DNA of 64,000 nt, taken from the NCBI GenBank assembly GCA_902780135.1, contig CACZEK010000014.1:1-64000 (forward strand), read 5' to 3'. Origin of the DNA: an uncultured bacterium (GTDB lineage Bacteria; Verrucomicrobiota; Lentisphaeria; Victivallales; UBA1829). The notes below the pieces were generated by a model, which had not been told where the DNA came from, searched no databases, and worked only from the letters and a program-made list of their open reading frames with translations. The first letter of the stretch is position 1. Each line of letters opens with the position of its first letter. Of this stretch, positions 50,939 through 59,713 are shown in pieces. The translations under genes and the position numbers were made by a program.

Positions 50939-51979
50939 TTAAAAATCGGAATCGTCGAAGTCGTCGTCCTTCTTTTCGAGCTGGGGGCAGACTTTTTTCA
51001 TGACGGCCCGGAACGCGAAGAGCTGATAGACGAAGAATATGCAGACGAAGAGGATCTGAAACGAGATGAATCTGGCGCCGCCGGCGGCGTCGAACAGCGT
51101 GGCGGCGATCTGGGCGGGGAACGTGGAATACACCATGACCGTCAGGACATTTTTGTATTCGAGCCCCTTCGGCAGGGTGGATGCGCGCAGGTACTGGACC
51201 AGCGACACCAGCAGGATGATCAGGGCGATCGTCAGGAAGTTGCGCCCGAACGTCGTCAGCAGGATGACCGCGGTCAGCATGGAGAGCGCGAAGCGCGCCG
51301 CCTGCGATCCGGTCGTCAGGATGGCGGGCGCGTCCTCCGCGGACGCTTTTCCGTCGGCATGCTTCGTTTCCGGCGCGGCGAATTCCTTCTTCAGGGTTTC
51401 GGCGAGTCCGGGCCCGGAGAACATCTCCCAGCGGGCGCTGAGCTCCTGCATGTCTTTGATGGTGTCTTCATCGGATTTTTCCGCCGTGAGCCAGGCGTAC
51501 AGCGCCGGGGCGGACAGCAGGTTCGCGCTGAAGATGTCCTCGCCTTTCCAGTTCACGCCGGACCAGGAGGCAAGGCCGCCGGAGAGGATGACGACGCCGA
51601 GGTCGGAGGTGCGCCCGGCGTTGAAATCGTCGCTCGTGAACGTGTCGCCGGGGTAGTATTCCAGCGTGATGTAGGGGAGCTTGAAGCGACGCGGCGTGTC
51701 CGGGTCTTTCTGGAACGAAAGCGTCTCCGGCGTGATCACGAAGGCGCCGATCTCCTCGTCGAGATTGCGGCCGGCGCGCTCGAACGCGCCTTTCTGCACC
51801 AGCGTGCCGACTGCCGCGGCCATGACGGCGCAGAGAAGCGTCAGGAGGAAGAACCGCCAGACGGCGCGCGCGGGCGAAGAGCCGTAGATCTCGGTGAGGA
51901 TCTTTGTCCCGGCGCACAGGCGCACGACGGTGGCGAGGAATCCGGGCGCGGACCCGGTGTTTGTCCCGGGCAGCGGCAT
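50939..51979 (-). CDS. Four-TM membrane protein, DUF1189-like
   Basis: 346 residues from the ATG at 51979, two bases after the def stop. One TM helix (about 33-55, VWRFFLLTLLCAVMAAAVG), an extracytoplasmic domain of about 170 residues with paired beta segments, then three or four TM helices containing LPKGLEYKNVLTVMVYSTFPAQ, and an acidic tail KKDDDFDDSDF. The layout and the LxxKxVLxVMVYSTFP-type segment resemble DUF1189 (MalA-like) proteins. Function unknown. It is tightly linked to def and gltX upstream. Confidence 0.6.
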   Translation of the reverse strand: MPLPGTNTGSAPGFLATVVRLCAGTKILTEIYGSSPARAVWRFFLLTLLCAVMAAAVGTLVQKGAFERAGRNLDEEIGAFVITPETLSFQKDPDTPRRFKLPYITLEYYPGDTFTSDDFNAGRTSDLGVVILSGGLASWSGVNWKGEDIFSANLLSAPALYAWLTAEKSDEDTIKDMQELSARWEMFSGPGLAETLKKEFAAPETKHADGKASAEDAPAILTTGSQAARFALSMLTAVILLTTFGRNFLTIALIILLVSLVQYLRASTLPKGLEYKNVLTVMVYSTFPAQIAATLFDAAGGARFISFQILFVCIFFVYQLFAFRAVMKKVCPQLEKKDDDFDDSDF

Positions 51980-51981
51980 GG

Positions 51982-52590
51982 TCAGACGAGCCTCCTGACT
52001 TTGAATCCGCGGGGGCCGTTGCGTTTGATGATCTTTTCGACGCGCCTGGAAATGGACGGATAGACCTCCGGGTCGACTTTCTGGACGAACACGACGCCGT
52101 CGAGGTGGTCGAGCTCGTGCTGGACGACGCGCGCGAGGAGCCCGCCGCATTCGAGGACGAACTCGGTGCCGTCGAGGAGCATGGATTTGAGCACGACGGC
52201 GTCGCTGCGCATGACGCGCCCGTAGACGTCCGGCACGCTCAGGCAGCCTTCGTCGAACGGGCAGAGGTTTCCGGAATACGAAACGATCTCGGGGTTGATC
52301 AGCGTGATCGGCATTTTCGGGAGGAGTTTGCGCTCGCCCTCCGAATGTACGGGAAGCTCGTTGCCGTCCTCGTCGGCCGGCGGGTCGATGTCGATGGTCA
52401 CGATGCGCTGCAGGAGGCCGACCTGGTTGCCCGCGAGGCCGATCCCGTGCGACTTGTACATGATCTCAAGCATCGCCTCGGAGATGCGTTCCGTCTCCTC
52501 GTTGATCTCTTCCACCGGACGCGCTTTCGCCGCCAGGATCGGATCGCCGAGCAGGCGGAGCTTGAGTTTTTCGACGGGGATGTTGTTCAT
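51982..52590 (-). CDS. def: Peptide deformylase
   Basis: 202 residues. All three deformylase motifs are present: GIGLAGNQVG (normally GxGLAAxQ), EGCLSVPDVYG with the metal Cys, and VQHELDHLDGVVF with HExxH. It removes the formyl group from new proteins. GGAGG lies 5 bases before the ATG. The protein is slightly longer than usual because of an insertion around residues 65-85 (DIDPPADEDGNELPVHSEGE). It lies between gltX (18-bp gap) and the membrane gene. Confidence 0.95.
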   Translation of the reverse strand: MNNIPVEKLKLRLLGDPILAAKARPVEEINEETERISEAMLEIMYKSHGIGLAGNQVGLLQRIVTIDIDPPADEDGNELPVHSEGERKLLPKMPITLINPEIVSYSGNLCPFDEGCLSVPDVYGRVMRSDAVVLKSMLLDGTEFVLECGGLLARVVQHELDHLDGVVFVQKVDPEVYPSISRRVEKIIKRNGPRGFKVRRLV

Positions 52591-52608
52591 GCGTTCCTCC
52601 CGGCGTGG

Positions 52609-54195
52609 TTACGCGGTTGCGGCCAGCGCGGCGCGGATGCGGCGGGCGCATTCCTTCACGCCGATGCAGACGACCGTTTCGTAGATGCTGGCGCCGACGG
52701 TGACGCCGCAGACGGCGACGCGGACGGGCTGGTTGAGTGCGAACTGGGAAAGTCCGTCGGCGGCCTCGATGGCGCGGAGCGCGTCCTCGACCGCCTTCGG
52801 ATCGTTTTCGGGGAGCGCGTCGAACGCGCCGGCGGCTTTCGTCAGCGCGGCGCGCATGGGCTCCGGCGCGAGGAATTTCTTCACGCCCTTCGGATCGTAG
52901 TCGACCGGGACCGCGAAGAAATACGTCCATGCCGCGAGGTCGGTCATGAGCTTGGTGCGGGTCTGCATCAGGTCCGCCACGGCGTCGAAGCGCGCGCGGT
53001 CGACGGATTCCCGCCACGGGTAGGCCGCGGCGAACTCCCAGGCGCGTTCGCGGAAGACCGCCGGATCGAGCGCGGCGATGTACTGCCCGTTCAGGTTCGC
53101 CATCTTCACGGCGTCGAACTGCGCGGGCGAATGCTGGACGCGGGCGAGGTCGAACGCTTCGACGAGTTCGTCGCGGGACATCTTCTCGCGGTTGTCGCCG
53201 GAGGACCAGCCGAGGAGCGTCAGGTAGTTGAAAAGGGCTTCCGGGAGCACGCCTTTGTCGCGGAAATCGCCCACGAAGGCGTCGCCGTCGCGCTTGCTGT
53301 ACGGCTTGCCCTGGGCGTTCACGATCATCGGCAGGTGGGCGTAGGACGGCACCTGCGCGCCGAGCGTCCGGAACATGAAGAGGTGGCGGTAGGTATTCTC
53401 CACGTGGTCGTCGCCGCGCACGATGAGCGTGATGCCCTGCGTGATGTCGTCGCAGACGTTCGCGAGGTGGAAGACCGGGCTGCCGTCGCTGCGGACGATG
53501 ATGAAGTCGCGCATGCTGTCGAGCGGCTTGGAGAGGTGCCCCTTCACCATGTCGTCGTAGAAGACTTCGCGGCGGATGAACGTCATGGACGCGGCGTGCT
53601 CGACGGTTTCCGATACGCCGCCCAGGATCGCGTTGAGTTTTTCATCCGTGAGCTCGAAGAGCGTCTGCCCGGCGGCGTCGAGGATCGCAAGGCCCTTGAA
53701 TCCGGCGAGGCACGCCTGGTTCTCCGCCGGTTTCCCCTTCGAGGAGAGCGTCGTGAATTCCAGCCCGCCGCCGTTGATCGTGACCGTGCTGTCCGGCGCG
53801 AGGGCGAGCGAGGCCGCGCCGACCGTGCGCACGAACGGGAAATCGTCGCAGAAGACGGGGATGCGGAAGAGGATCGGGGAATGTTCCGGGGCGGCGGGGT
53901 CGCGCGGATAGGCGTTGCCGTCTTCCATCAGCTTCTTTGCCGCCTCAAGGTGATGCTGCGCCTGCGAGGTCTGGTAGAGGACTTCCTCGTCGTAGTCGAG
54001 GCCGAGCCACTCCATGCACTCCAGGAGCGTGTCGATCGCCTCTTTCGTGGAGCGTTCGAGGTCGGTGTCCTCGATTCTGAGAATGAACTTGCCGCCCATG
54101 TGGCGGGCGGCAAGCCAGTTGAAGATCGCGGTGCGGATGTTGCCGATGTGGACCTGTCCGGTGGGGGAGGGTGCGAATCTGAGTCTGTGCTGCAT
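52609..54195 (-). CDS. gltX: Glutamyl-tRNA synthetase with an atypical insertion region
   Basis: 528 residues. Class I motifs are PSPTGQVHIGN (HIGH region) and YSKRDGD (KMSKS region), with RIEDTDLERS and RGDDHVENTYRHL between them, so this is a glutamate-tRNA ligase rather than GlnRS. The connective part (about residues 85-205) is unusual: the standard segment with the zinc-type cysteines is replaced by PRDPAAPEHSPILFRIP and a long beta-like stretch (LEFTTLSSKGKPAENQAC ...). The anticodon-binding domain follows normally. It is probably the functional synthetase with lineage-specific remodelling. It heads the gltX-def-membrane protein unit. Confidence 0.92.
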   Translation of the reverse strand: MQHRLRFAPSPTGQVHIGNIRTAIFNWLAARHMGGKFILRIEDTDLERSTKEAIDTLLECMEWLGLDYDEEVLYQTSQAQHHLEAAKKLMEDGNAYPRDPAAPEHSPILFRIPVFCDDFPFVRTVGAASLALAPDSTVTINGGGLEFTTLSSKGKPAENQACLAGFKGLAILDAAGQTLFELTDEKLNAILGGVSETVEHAASMTFIRREVFYDDMVKGHLSKPLDSMRDFIIVRSDGSPVFHLANVCDDITQGITLIVRGDDHVENTYRHLFMFRTLGAQVPSYAHLPMIVNAQGKPYSKRDGDAFVGDFRDKGVLPEALFNYLTLLGWSSGDNREKMSRDELVEAFDLARVQHSPAQFDAVKMANLNGQYIAALDPAVFRERAWEFAAAYPWRESVDRARFDAVADLMQTRTKLMTDLAAWTYFFAVPVDYDPKGVKKFLAPEPMRAALTKAAGAFDALPENDPKAVEDALRAIEAADGLSQFALNQPVRVAVCGVTVGASIYETVVCIGVKECARRIRAALAATA

Positions 54196-54264
54196 GGTGG
54201 TGAAAAGATGCGGGCCGTGAAAGGCCCGCGCATTGTGTTCAGGATTGCGGTTGAAAGGAGCGGA

Positions 54265-55683
54265 TCAGTTGGCGTTGGTCGCGGCGAGGATCTGCGCCTT
54301 GGCGTTGTGCATGCTGACGACGGCCTGGGCGAGAGAGTTCTCCGCATTGACGAATTCGCGCTGGACTTCGTTCACGCGGGTGATGGCGCAGTTGCCGGCT
54401 TCGTATTCGTCGTCGACCAGGTCGCGCATCTTGCGGACGGCCTCGAGGTTCTTCTGGTAGAGCTTGACGGTCTTGAGGCTGACGATGTAGTTTTCATACG
54501 CGGTGCGGACGTCGTTGATGACGGTGATCCACTGGTCGGCGAGGGTGTACTCCGCCTGTTCCATCGCGGCCTGCGACGCGCGCATGTTGAAGAACGTGGC
54601 GCCGCCGGAGAAGAGCTCCCAGGACACGTTGATGTTGGAGTTGAACGTGCTGTAGCGGTCCCTGCGGATGCCGGGGTGGCTCGTGTAGGTCTTGTAGTGG
54701 TACGGGCTGCTGTGGCGCGCGGAATTCGTGTAGCCGAGGCTGAGCGAGGTCGTGACGGTCGGGCCGAACGCCGCGATGCTGGAGTAGTAGCTGAACTTCG
54801 CCGCTTCGAGCGATTCGCGGAGCGATTTCAGGTCGGGGCGGTTGGCGAGGGCGGCGTCGAGGTAGACGTTCTCGTCGGCGAGCATTTCGCCGTCGACCGC
54901 GAGCTCTTCGGGGAATTCGACGTCGTCCGGGATGGTGCCTTCGGTGAGACCCATGAGGGCGGCGAGGGCGTATTTGGACGAGGCGAGCGAGTAGTTCGCG
55001 GAGTAGAGGTTGCTTTCGGCGTTGTTGTAGTTCACCTTGAAGTTCAGGACGTCGGAGAGCGTGGACGCGCCGACGCCGTACTTGAGCTCGGTTTCCTTCA
55101 GGAGCTGGCGGTTGTAGCGCATGTCTTCCAGGGCGATGTTTTTCCTTGCCTTCGCGAGCATCACGTTGTTGTACGCATAGGCGACGTTCTGGAGGAGCAG
55201 ACGGCGGGCGTCCTGCTCGATCTGTTCCGTCGCCTTCCAGTTGTGGCGCGCGGCGAGCAGGTTCATTTCGCGCTGGAAGCTGTCGAAGACGAGCAGCGAA
55301 GCGGTCATGGACGGGGAGGACGTGAAGCTCTTGTAGCTGGAGCCGGCGTCTTCCGTGTAGCCGCGGTAGTTGGTGGAGCTGAGGGCGTAGGACGCGGTGA
55401 CGGTGGGCAGATAGAACGAGAATCTGCGGTAGTACTGCGCCCGCGCCTGGGAAACGGCGAAGTAGCGGGACTTGAAGCTCGGGTTGTTCTGAATGGCGAT
55501 GGTCTGCGCTTCGTCGAGGGTCAGGAGCTTGAGGCCGGACGGAAGTTTCTGATGTTCCTCGGCGGTAACCTCGGTGAACTTGTCCTTGGAAATTGCCGCA
55601 GGCGGTTTCGCGACGTTGCACGCGGTCAGAGCCGCGAGGAGGATCGCGGAAACGACGGTAGCGCTCAGAACTTGGGTTTTCAT
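54265..55683 (-). CDS. TolC-family outer-membrane efflux lipoprotein
   Basis: 472 residues. The N-terminus is a lipoprotein signal with lipobox LTAC (Cys22), as in OprM/NodT-type channels. Two OEP repeats follow: LTLDEAQTIAIQNNPSFKSRYFAVSQARAQ and the second half from about 290 (NRPDLKSLRESLEAAKFSYYSS), with helical and beta-barrel segments. The protein forms a trimeric exit duct for RND, MFS or type I exporters. No adaptor or pump is adjacent; the AIDA-like protein and MFS exporter at 41-46 kb are possible but unproven clients. Confidence 0.9.
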   Translation of the reverse strand: MKTQVLSATVVSAILLAALTACNVAKPPAAISKDKFTEVTAEEHQKLPSGLKLLTLDEAQTIAIQNNPSFKSRYFAVSQARAQYYRRFSFYLPTVTASYALSSTNYRGYTEDAGSSYKSFTSSPSMTASLLVFDSFQREMNLLAARHNWKATEQIEQDARRLLLQNVAYAYNNVMLAKARKNIALEDMRYNRQLLKETELKYGVGASTLSDVLNFKVNYNNAESNLYSANYSLASSKYALAALMGLTEGTIPDDVEFPEELAVDGEMLADENVYLDAALANRPDLKSLRESLEAAKFSYYSSIAAFGPTVTTSLSLGYTNSARHSSPYHYKTYTSHPGIRRDRYSTFNSNINVSWELFSGGATFFNMRASQAAMEQAEYTLADQWITVINDVRTAYENYIVSLKTVKLYQKNLEAVRKMRDLVDDEYEAGNCAITRVNEVQREFVNAENSLAQAVVSMHNAKAQILAATNAN

Positions 55684-55741
55684 ATTATCGGGTCGCCTTT
55701 CGATAGGGTAAATTGTTTTGTAAACGAATCAATACCTCTTA

Positions 55742-55770
55742 AATATACATCGCTCTGCCGGATTATTCAA
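55742..55770 (-). promoter_or_regulatory. Promoter of the tolC-like gene
   Basis: Minus strand: TTGAAT (55765-55770), 17 bp, TATATT (55742-55747). Confidence 0.65.
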
Positions 55771-55860
55771 ATGCGTCTCTTAAGAAAAATGATTTTTTTC
55801 AGCCGGGACGCGCGAATTCTTTTTCCGGAGATGAAACGCCCGGTTCATGCGGGAAAATGC

Positions 55861-55888
55861 TTGCAAAAAACGGACGGGAGAGTATATT
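55861..55888 (+). promoter_or_regulatory. Promoter of the aas-like gene
   Basis: TTGCAA (55861-55866), 16 bp, TATATT (55883-55888), divergent from the tolC promoter. Confidence 0.65.
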
Positions 55889-55951
55889 ATCCTGAAAAAA
55901 GTTTCCCGGATCGTTGTCCGGGATGCAATTACCGAACCGGATCCTGCTGCC

Positions 55952-58681
55952 ATGAAGAAAAATCTTGAACTGTTCGTCACCTCCGTGATCGCGGGGATCT
56001 CCGCCGTCCTGCTGATCGGCGCATGCCTGCTCGTCCTGAACGCCGTCCCGTATTCGGCGCTTCCCGTGTGGGGCGTCTGCCTCGCCGGACTGTCGGTCGC
56101 GGCGGGATTCGCTGCCATGCTGTGCGCCCGCAACTACGGCGTATTGGTCGGCGTGGTGGCGCCCGGCCTGCTGTTCGCGGCATTGGGGCTGCACTGGTCG
56201 TACGCGGGCGGCGACGCGAAACGGAGCCTCGCCCTGGCGATGGCGTGCGGCGGGTTCTGGGTGTTCCTGTGGGTCGGATCGCAGATGCTGGCGGCGGCAT
56301 GCCGGGCGCGGCTCGGCATGGGGCCGGGCAAATCGGTGTTCGCGAGCGCGGCTGTCCTGCTGCTCCTCTCGAAGACGCTGTCGCTCGCCGTGGCGCGGTA
56401 CGGCGCGCAGGGATTCCGCACACTGGAGCTCGTGCTCGCGTTCTGGCTGGTCGCGCTGCTGATCTGGCGTCCGTCGCTGATCCTGCGGACGCTTGGGCTG
56501 GTCCTGTCGCACTCGCTCTACCGGATCCGCGTCGACCGGATCGAAAACTATCCGGACGCCGGGTCCGTCCTGCTGGTGGCGAACCACATTTCGTTTCTCG
56601 ACTTCATCTTCATCCTGTGCCTGAAGCCGCGCCGCGTGACGTTCATGGTGACCGAGGCGTTCTACCGTTTCCCCGGCCTGCACCTGTTTTTCCGCTGGAG
56701 CGGCGCGCTGGAGGTCCCGAGCCGGATCAACCGCGGGAAGATGCGGCGGCTGATCGAACAGACGCACGAGGTCCTGAACCGCGGCGGCGCGGTCTGCGTG
56801 TTTCCCGAGGGCGCGATCTCCCCGAACGGCATCACGCACGCGTTCCGGTCCGGGCTGCACCGTCTGCTGCCCTCGCGGGACATCCCCGTGGTCCCCGTGC
56901 GCCTGGGGCTGCACTGGGGGAGCCTGCTGACGATCTACGGCGGGAAGCTCCGGTTCATCAAGCCGCGCCTGCTGCCGATCCCGGGCACGATCATCGTGGG
57001 CGAGCCGATCCCGCCGGACTGGAACGGATTCCGCATCTGGCAGAGGATCCAGGAGCTGGGCGCGGAGGCGGAGATGAAGCCCGTGCGCGGCGAAAAGACC
57101 GTTCACTACCGCTATCTGCGGCGTTCGCTTCAGCATCCCTTCGAAAGCACGTTCAAGGACGCCGACGCGCCGAAAGGTCTGTCGAACTTCGCCATGCTGG
57201 CGCAGTCGATCGTCATCAGCCGGAAACTGAGGCGGGTCCTGGCGGAACGCGGCGACGACGGGCAGTTCGTCGGCGTGCTGCTGCCGAACAAGGTCGTCTC
57301 CGTGGCGGCGCTGCTCGGCGTGATGTTCGCCGACCGCACGCCCGCGATCCTGAACTACACGGCGGGCGACGCCGTGATGCAGTCCATGTACGACCGCGCG
57401 AAACTGAAGACGGTGATCACGAGCCGCCTTTTCCTGAGCAGGCTGAAGAAGCCCGTGCGCGGCGAAATGATCTTCCTGGAGGACCTGCCGAAGCTCGTCA
57501 CGAAGGGCGACAGGCTCCTGACCGCGGCGCAGATCGTTTTCCTGCCGCACCAGCTCCTCATCCGCATGGTTTCGCCGCGGCACGGGACCGACCTCATGTA
57601 CCCCGCCGCGCTGCTCTTCTCCAGCGGATCCACGGGCATGCCGAAGGGCATCCTGCTGTCTCACCACAACATCACGGCGAACATCTGGAGTTTCTGGCGC
57701 CAGCTGAACTGGCTGTACGGCACGGAGCGCATCCTCGGCAACCTGCCGCTCTTCCATGCGTTCGGCCTGATGGTCGGCCTGTGCTTCCCCGGCGTCACGG
57801 GCACGAAGGTCACGCTGGTGGCGAATCCGCTGGACGGCGCGGGCGTGTGCAAGGCGGTGCGCGACGACAAGGTCACGATGCTCATTTCCACGCCGACGTT
57901 CCTGCAGACCTACATGCGCTGCTGCAGGCCGGGCGACTTCGATTCCCTCCGCATGATGGTCACCGGCGCGGAGAAGCTCCAGAAACGTCTCGCGGACGCG
58001 TTCCGCGAGCTGAACGGCCTGAGCATCATCGAGGGGTACGGCTGCACCGAAATGTCCCCCATCGTGTCCCTGAACCTGCCGAAGGATTTCCTGGCGGTGG
58101 GGCGCGAGGCGGGCCCGGAGGGCAGCATCGGCGTGGCGATGCCCGGCATCGCGGCGCGCATCGCCGACGTGGATACGGGCGAACTGCTCGACGCCGGGAA
58201 GGAAGGCCTGCTCCAGCTGAAATCCGCCTCCGTGATGCTCGGCTACCTGGACGACCCGGAAGCCACCGCGGCCGCCATGACCCCGGACGGCTGGTACAAC
58301 ACCAACGACGTCGCATCCATGGACCGCGACGGCTACATCCGCATCACGGGTCGCCTTTCGCGCTTCAGCAAGATCGGCGGCGAAATGGTCCCGCACGAGC
58401 TGATCGAACACCGTCTGGAGGAGTTCTACGGCCTCGAAGGCAAAGTCGCCGTCACCGCGCGCCCCGATCCGAGGAAGGGCGAACAGCTCGTCGTCTTCTA
58501 TGCCGCCGACTGCGGGCTTGACCCCGCCGAAGCCGGAACGCGTCTCCGCGATTCCGGTCTGCCGAACCTCTGGGTGCCCCGTCCCGACTGCTTCTTCCCC
58601 CTGGAGCGGATCCCGTTCCTCGGCAACGGCAAAAAGGACCTGAAGAAACTGCGCGAGCTCGCCGCGAAGGCGGGACAGTGA
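55952..58681 (+). CDS. Aas-like fusion: membrane domain, PlsC acyltransferase and acyl-ACP/CoA ligase
   Basis: 909 residues from the ATG at 55952. An N-terminal region of about 180 residues with five or six TM helices replaces part of the MFS-type region seen in some Aas/LplT fusions. A PlsC-type acyltransferase follows with NHISFLD (HX4D) and FPEGAIS. The last 500 residues are an AMP-forming ligase with SSGSTGMPKG, GYGCTEMSP, and a C-terminal GNGKKDLKK with the catalytic lysine. Aas re-acylates lysophospholipids at position 2. The protein is likely an inner-membrane phospholipid recycling enzyme. No ribosome site is obvious. The c-di-AMP operon lies 175 bp downstream. Confidence 0.88.
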   Translation: MKKNLELFVTSVIAGISAVLLIGACLLVLNAVPYSALPVWGVCLAGLSVAAGFAAMLCARNYGVLVGVVAPGLLFAALGLHWSYAGGDAKRSLALAMACGGFWVFLWVGSQMLAAACRARLGMGPGKSVFASAAVLLLLSKTLSLAVARYGAQGFRTLELVLAFWLVALLIWRPSLILRTLGLVLSHSLYRIRVDRIENYPDAGSVLLVANHISFLDFIFILCLKPRRVTFMVTEAFYRFPGLHLFFRWSGALEVPSRINRGKMRRLIEQTHEVLNRGGAVCVFPEGAISPNGITHAFRSGLHRLLPSRDIPVVPVRLGLHWGSLLTIYGGKLRFIKPRLLPIPGTIIVGEPIPPDWNGFRIWQRIQELGAEAEMKPVRGEKTVHYRYLRRSLQHPFESTFKDADAPKGLSNFAMLAQSIVISRKLRRVLAERGDDGQFVGVLLPNKVVSVAALLGVMFADRTPAILNYTAGDAVMQSMYDRAKLKTVITSRLFLSRLKKPVRGEMIFLEDLPKLVTKGDRLLTAAQIVFLPHQLLIRMVSPRHGTDLMYPAALLFSSGSTGMPKGILLSHHNITANIWSFWRQLNWLYGTERILGNLPLFHAFGLMVGLCFPGVTGTKVTLVANPLDGAGVCKAVRDDKVTMLISTPTFLQTYMRCCRPGDFDSLRMMVTGAEKLQKRLADAFRELNGLSIIEGYGCTEMSPIVSLNLPKDFLAVGREAGPEGSIGVAMPGIAARIADVDTGELLDAGKEGLLQLKSASVMLGYLDDPEATAAAMTPDGWYNTNDVASMDRDGYIRITGRLSRFSKIGGEMVPHELIEHRLEEFYGLEGKVAVTARPDPRKGEQLVVFYAADCGLDPAEAGTRLRDSGLPNLWVPRPDCFFPLERIPFLGNGKKDLKKLRELAAKAGQ

Positions 58682-58855
58682 CCCCGTCCGGGGCGGACGC
58701 CGAAACGCGTTTTCCGTCCGGCGGCATGTCTCCGGCCGCGCCCGCGCATGGAAAACAGGCGTCTTTTCCCGTTTTTTTGACAAAAGATACTTGTTTTTTC
58801 TTTTTTTTGAGGTATGTTTTTATGATATTGGAAAATCTCGGAGACCACAAGCGAC

Positions 58856-59713
58856 ATGCCGAACCAGGACATCATCGTCAAATACCTTTTCTACTCCCTT
58901 GACTTCGTCATCATCTGGGCGATGATCTACTGGGTGCTGTACTTCCTGCGCGGCACCCGCAGCGCGAACGTGCTGTTCGGCGTCCTTGCCGTGCTGCTCA
59001 CCGCCACGATCGTGGTCGACTACGTCGAACGCCTCACGGTCCTGCGGTTCCTGCTGATGGAATGCCTGCTGCCCGTCCTCGGCATCGCCATCCTCGTGAT
59101 CTTCCAGCCGGAATTCCGCCGGGCGTTCGCGCAGGCGGGAAGCCTGTTCGTGTCGAACCGGACGGGCCGGGAGACCATCGACCAGGTGACCGAGGCCGCC
59201 GCCCAGCTCTCCACCACGCGCACCGGCGCGATCATCGTGTTCGAACGCAACATCGGCCTCACGGACACCACGCGTTCCGCCGTCCCGCTGGACGCCCGCG
59301 TGGACTCCCTGCTGATCCAGTCCATTTTTTATCCGAACTCCCCGCTTCACGACTGCGCCGTGGTGATCGGCAAGAACAACCGCATCGTGGCCGCCCACGC
59401 CGTGCTGCCGCTGGCGGAGGAGGATTATTTCGTGAACGGCAAACGGCTCGGCACGCGCCACCGCGCGGCGGTCGGGATCTCGCAGGAGACCGACGCGGTC
59501 GCCGTGGTCGTCTCCGAGGAGACCGGGCTCATCAGCCTCGCGAAAAAAGGCCGTCTGGTCCGCGGCCTGAAGCCCGAAGAACTCCGGTTCCAGCTCCGCA
59601 CGCTGCTGCTGGACCGGAAAACGCCGTGGAAACGCCTCGGCGACGCCGGAGACCTGGGTATGCCGGAATCCGGCGAGGCCGCCGGGGACGGCGGAAAGGA
59701 CGGTGAACTGTGA
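58856..59713 (+). CDS. cdaA: Membrane diadenylate cyclase CdaA
   Basis: 285 residues. Three N-terminal TM helices (11-33, 38-55, 62-82), then the DAC domain with IFQPEFRRAFAQ, SPLHDCAVVI and GTRHRAAVGISQETDAVAVVVSEETG. The RHR motif is intact, but the normally strict DGA motif reads DCA. The C-terminus is a 60-residue charged extension. CdaA makes c-di-AMP, which controls potassium, osmotic balance and wall homeostasis. Its stop overlaps the GTG start of the YbbR gene, the standard cdaA-cdaR pairing. I see no convincing promoter; a TTGACA at 58777 lacks a matching -10. Confidence 0.93.
   Translation: MPNQDIIVKYLFYSLDFVIIWAMIYWVLYFLRGTRSANVLFGVLAVLLTATIVVDYVERLTVLRFLLMECLLPVLGIAILVIFQPEFRRAFAQAGSLFVSNRTGRETIDQVTEAAAQLSTTRTGAIIVFERNIGLTDTTRSAVPLDARVDSLLIQSIFYPNSPLHDCAVVIGKNNRIVAAHAVLPLAEEDYFVNGKRLGTRHRAAVGISQETDAVAVVVSEETGLISLAKKGRLVRGLKPEELRFQLRTLLLDRKTPWKRLGDAGDLGMPESGEAAGDGGKDGEL

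Noticed and set aside
51904..55968. A 1354-codon plus-strand open frame across def, gltX and tolC
   Set aside because: It is antisense to four clear minus-strand genes and its translation is Arg/Val/Glu-rich low-complexity typical of GC-rich shadow frames.
58777..58782. Consensus TTGACA as the cdaA promoter
   Set aside because: No -10 box at 15-19 bp; the downstream run is poly-T.
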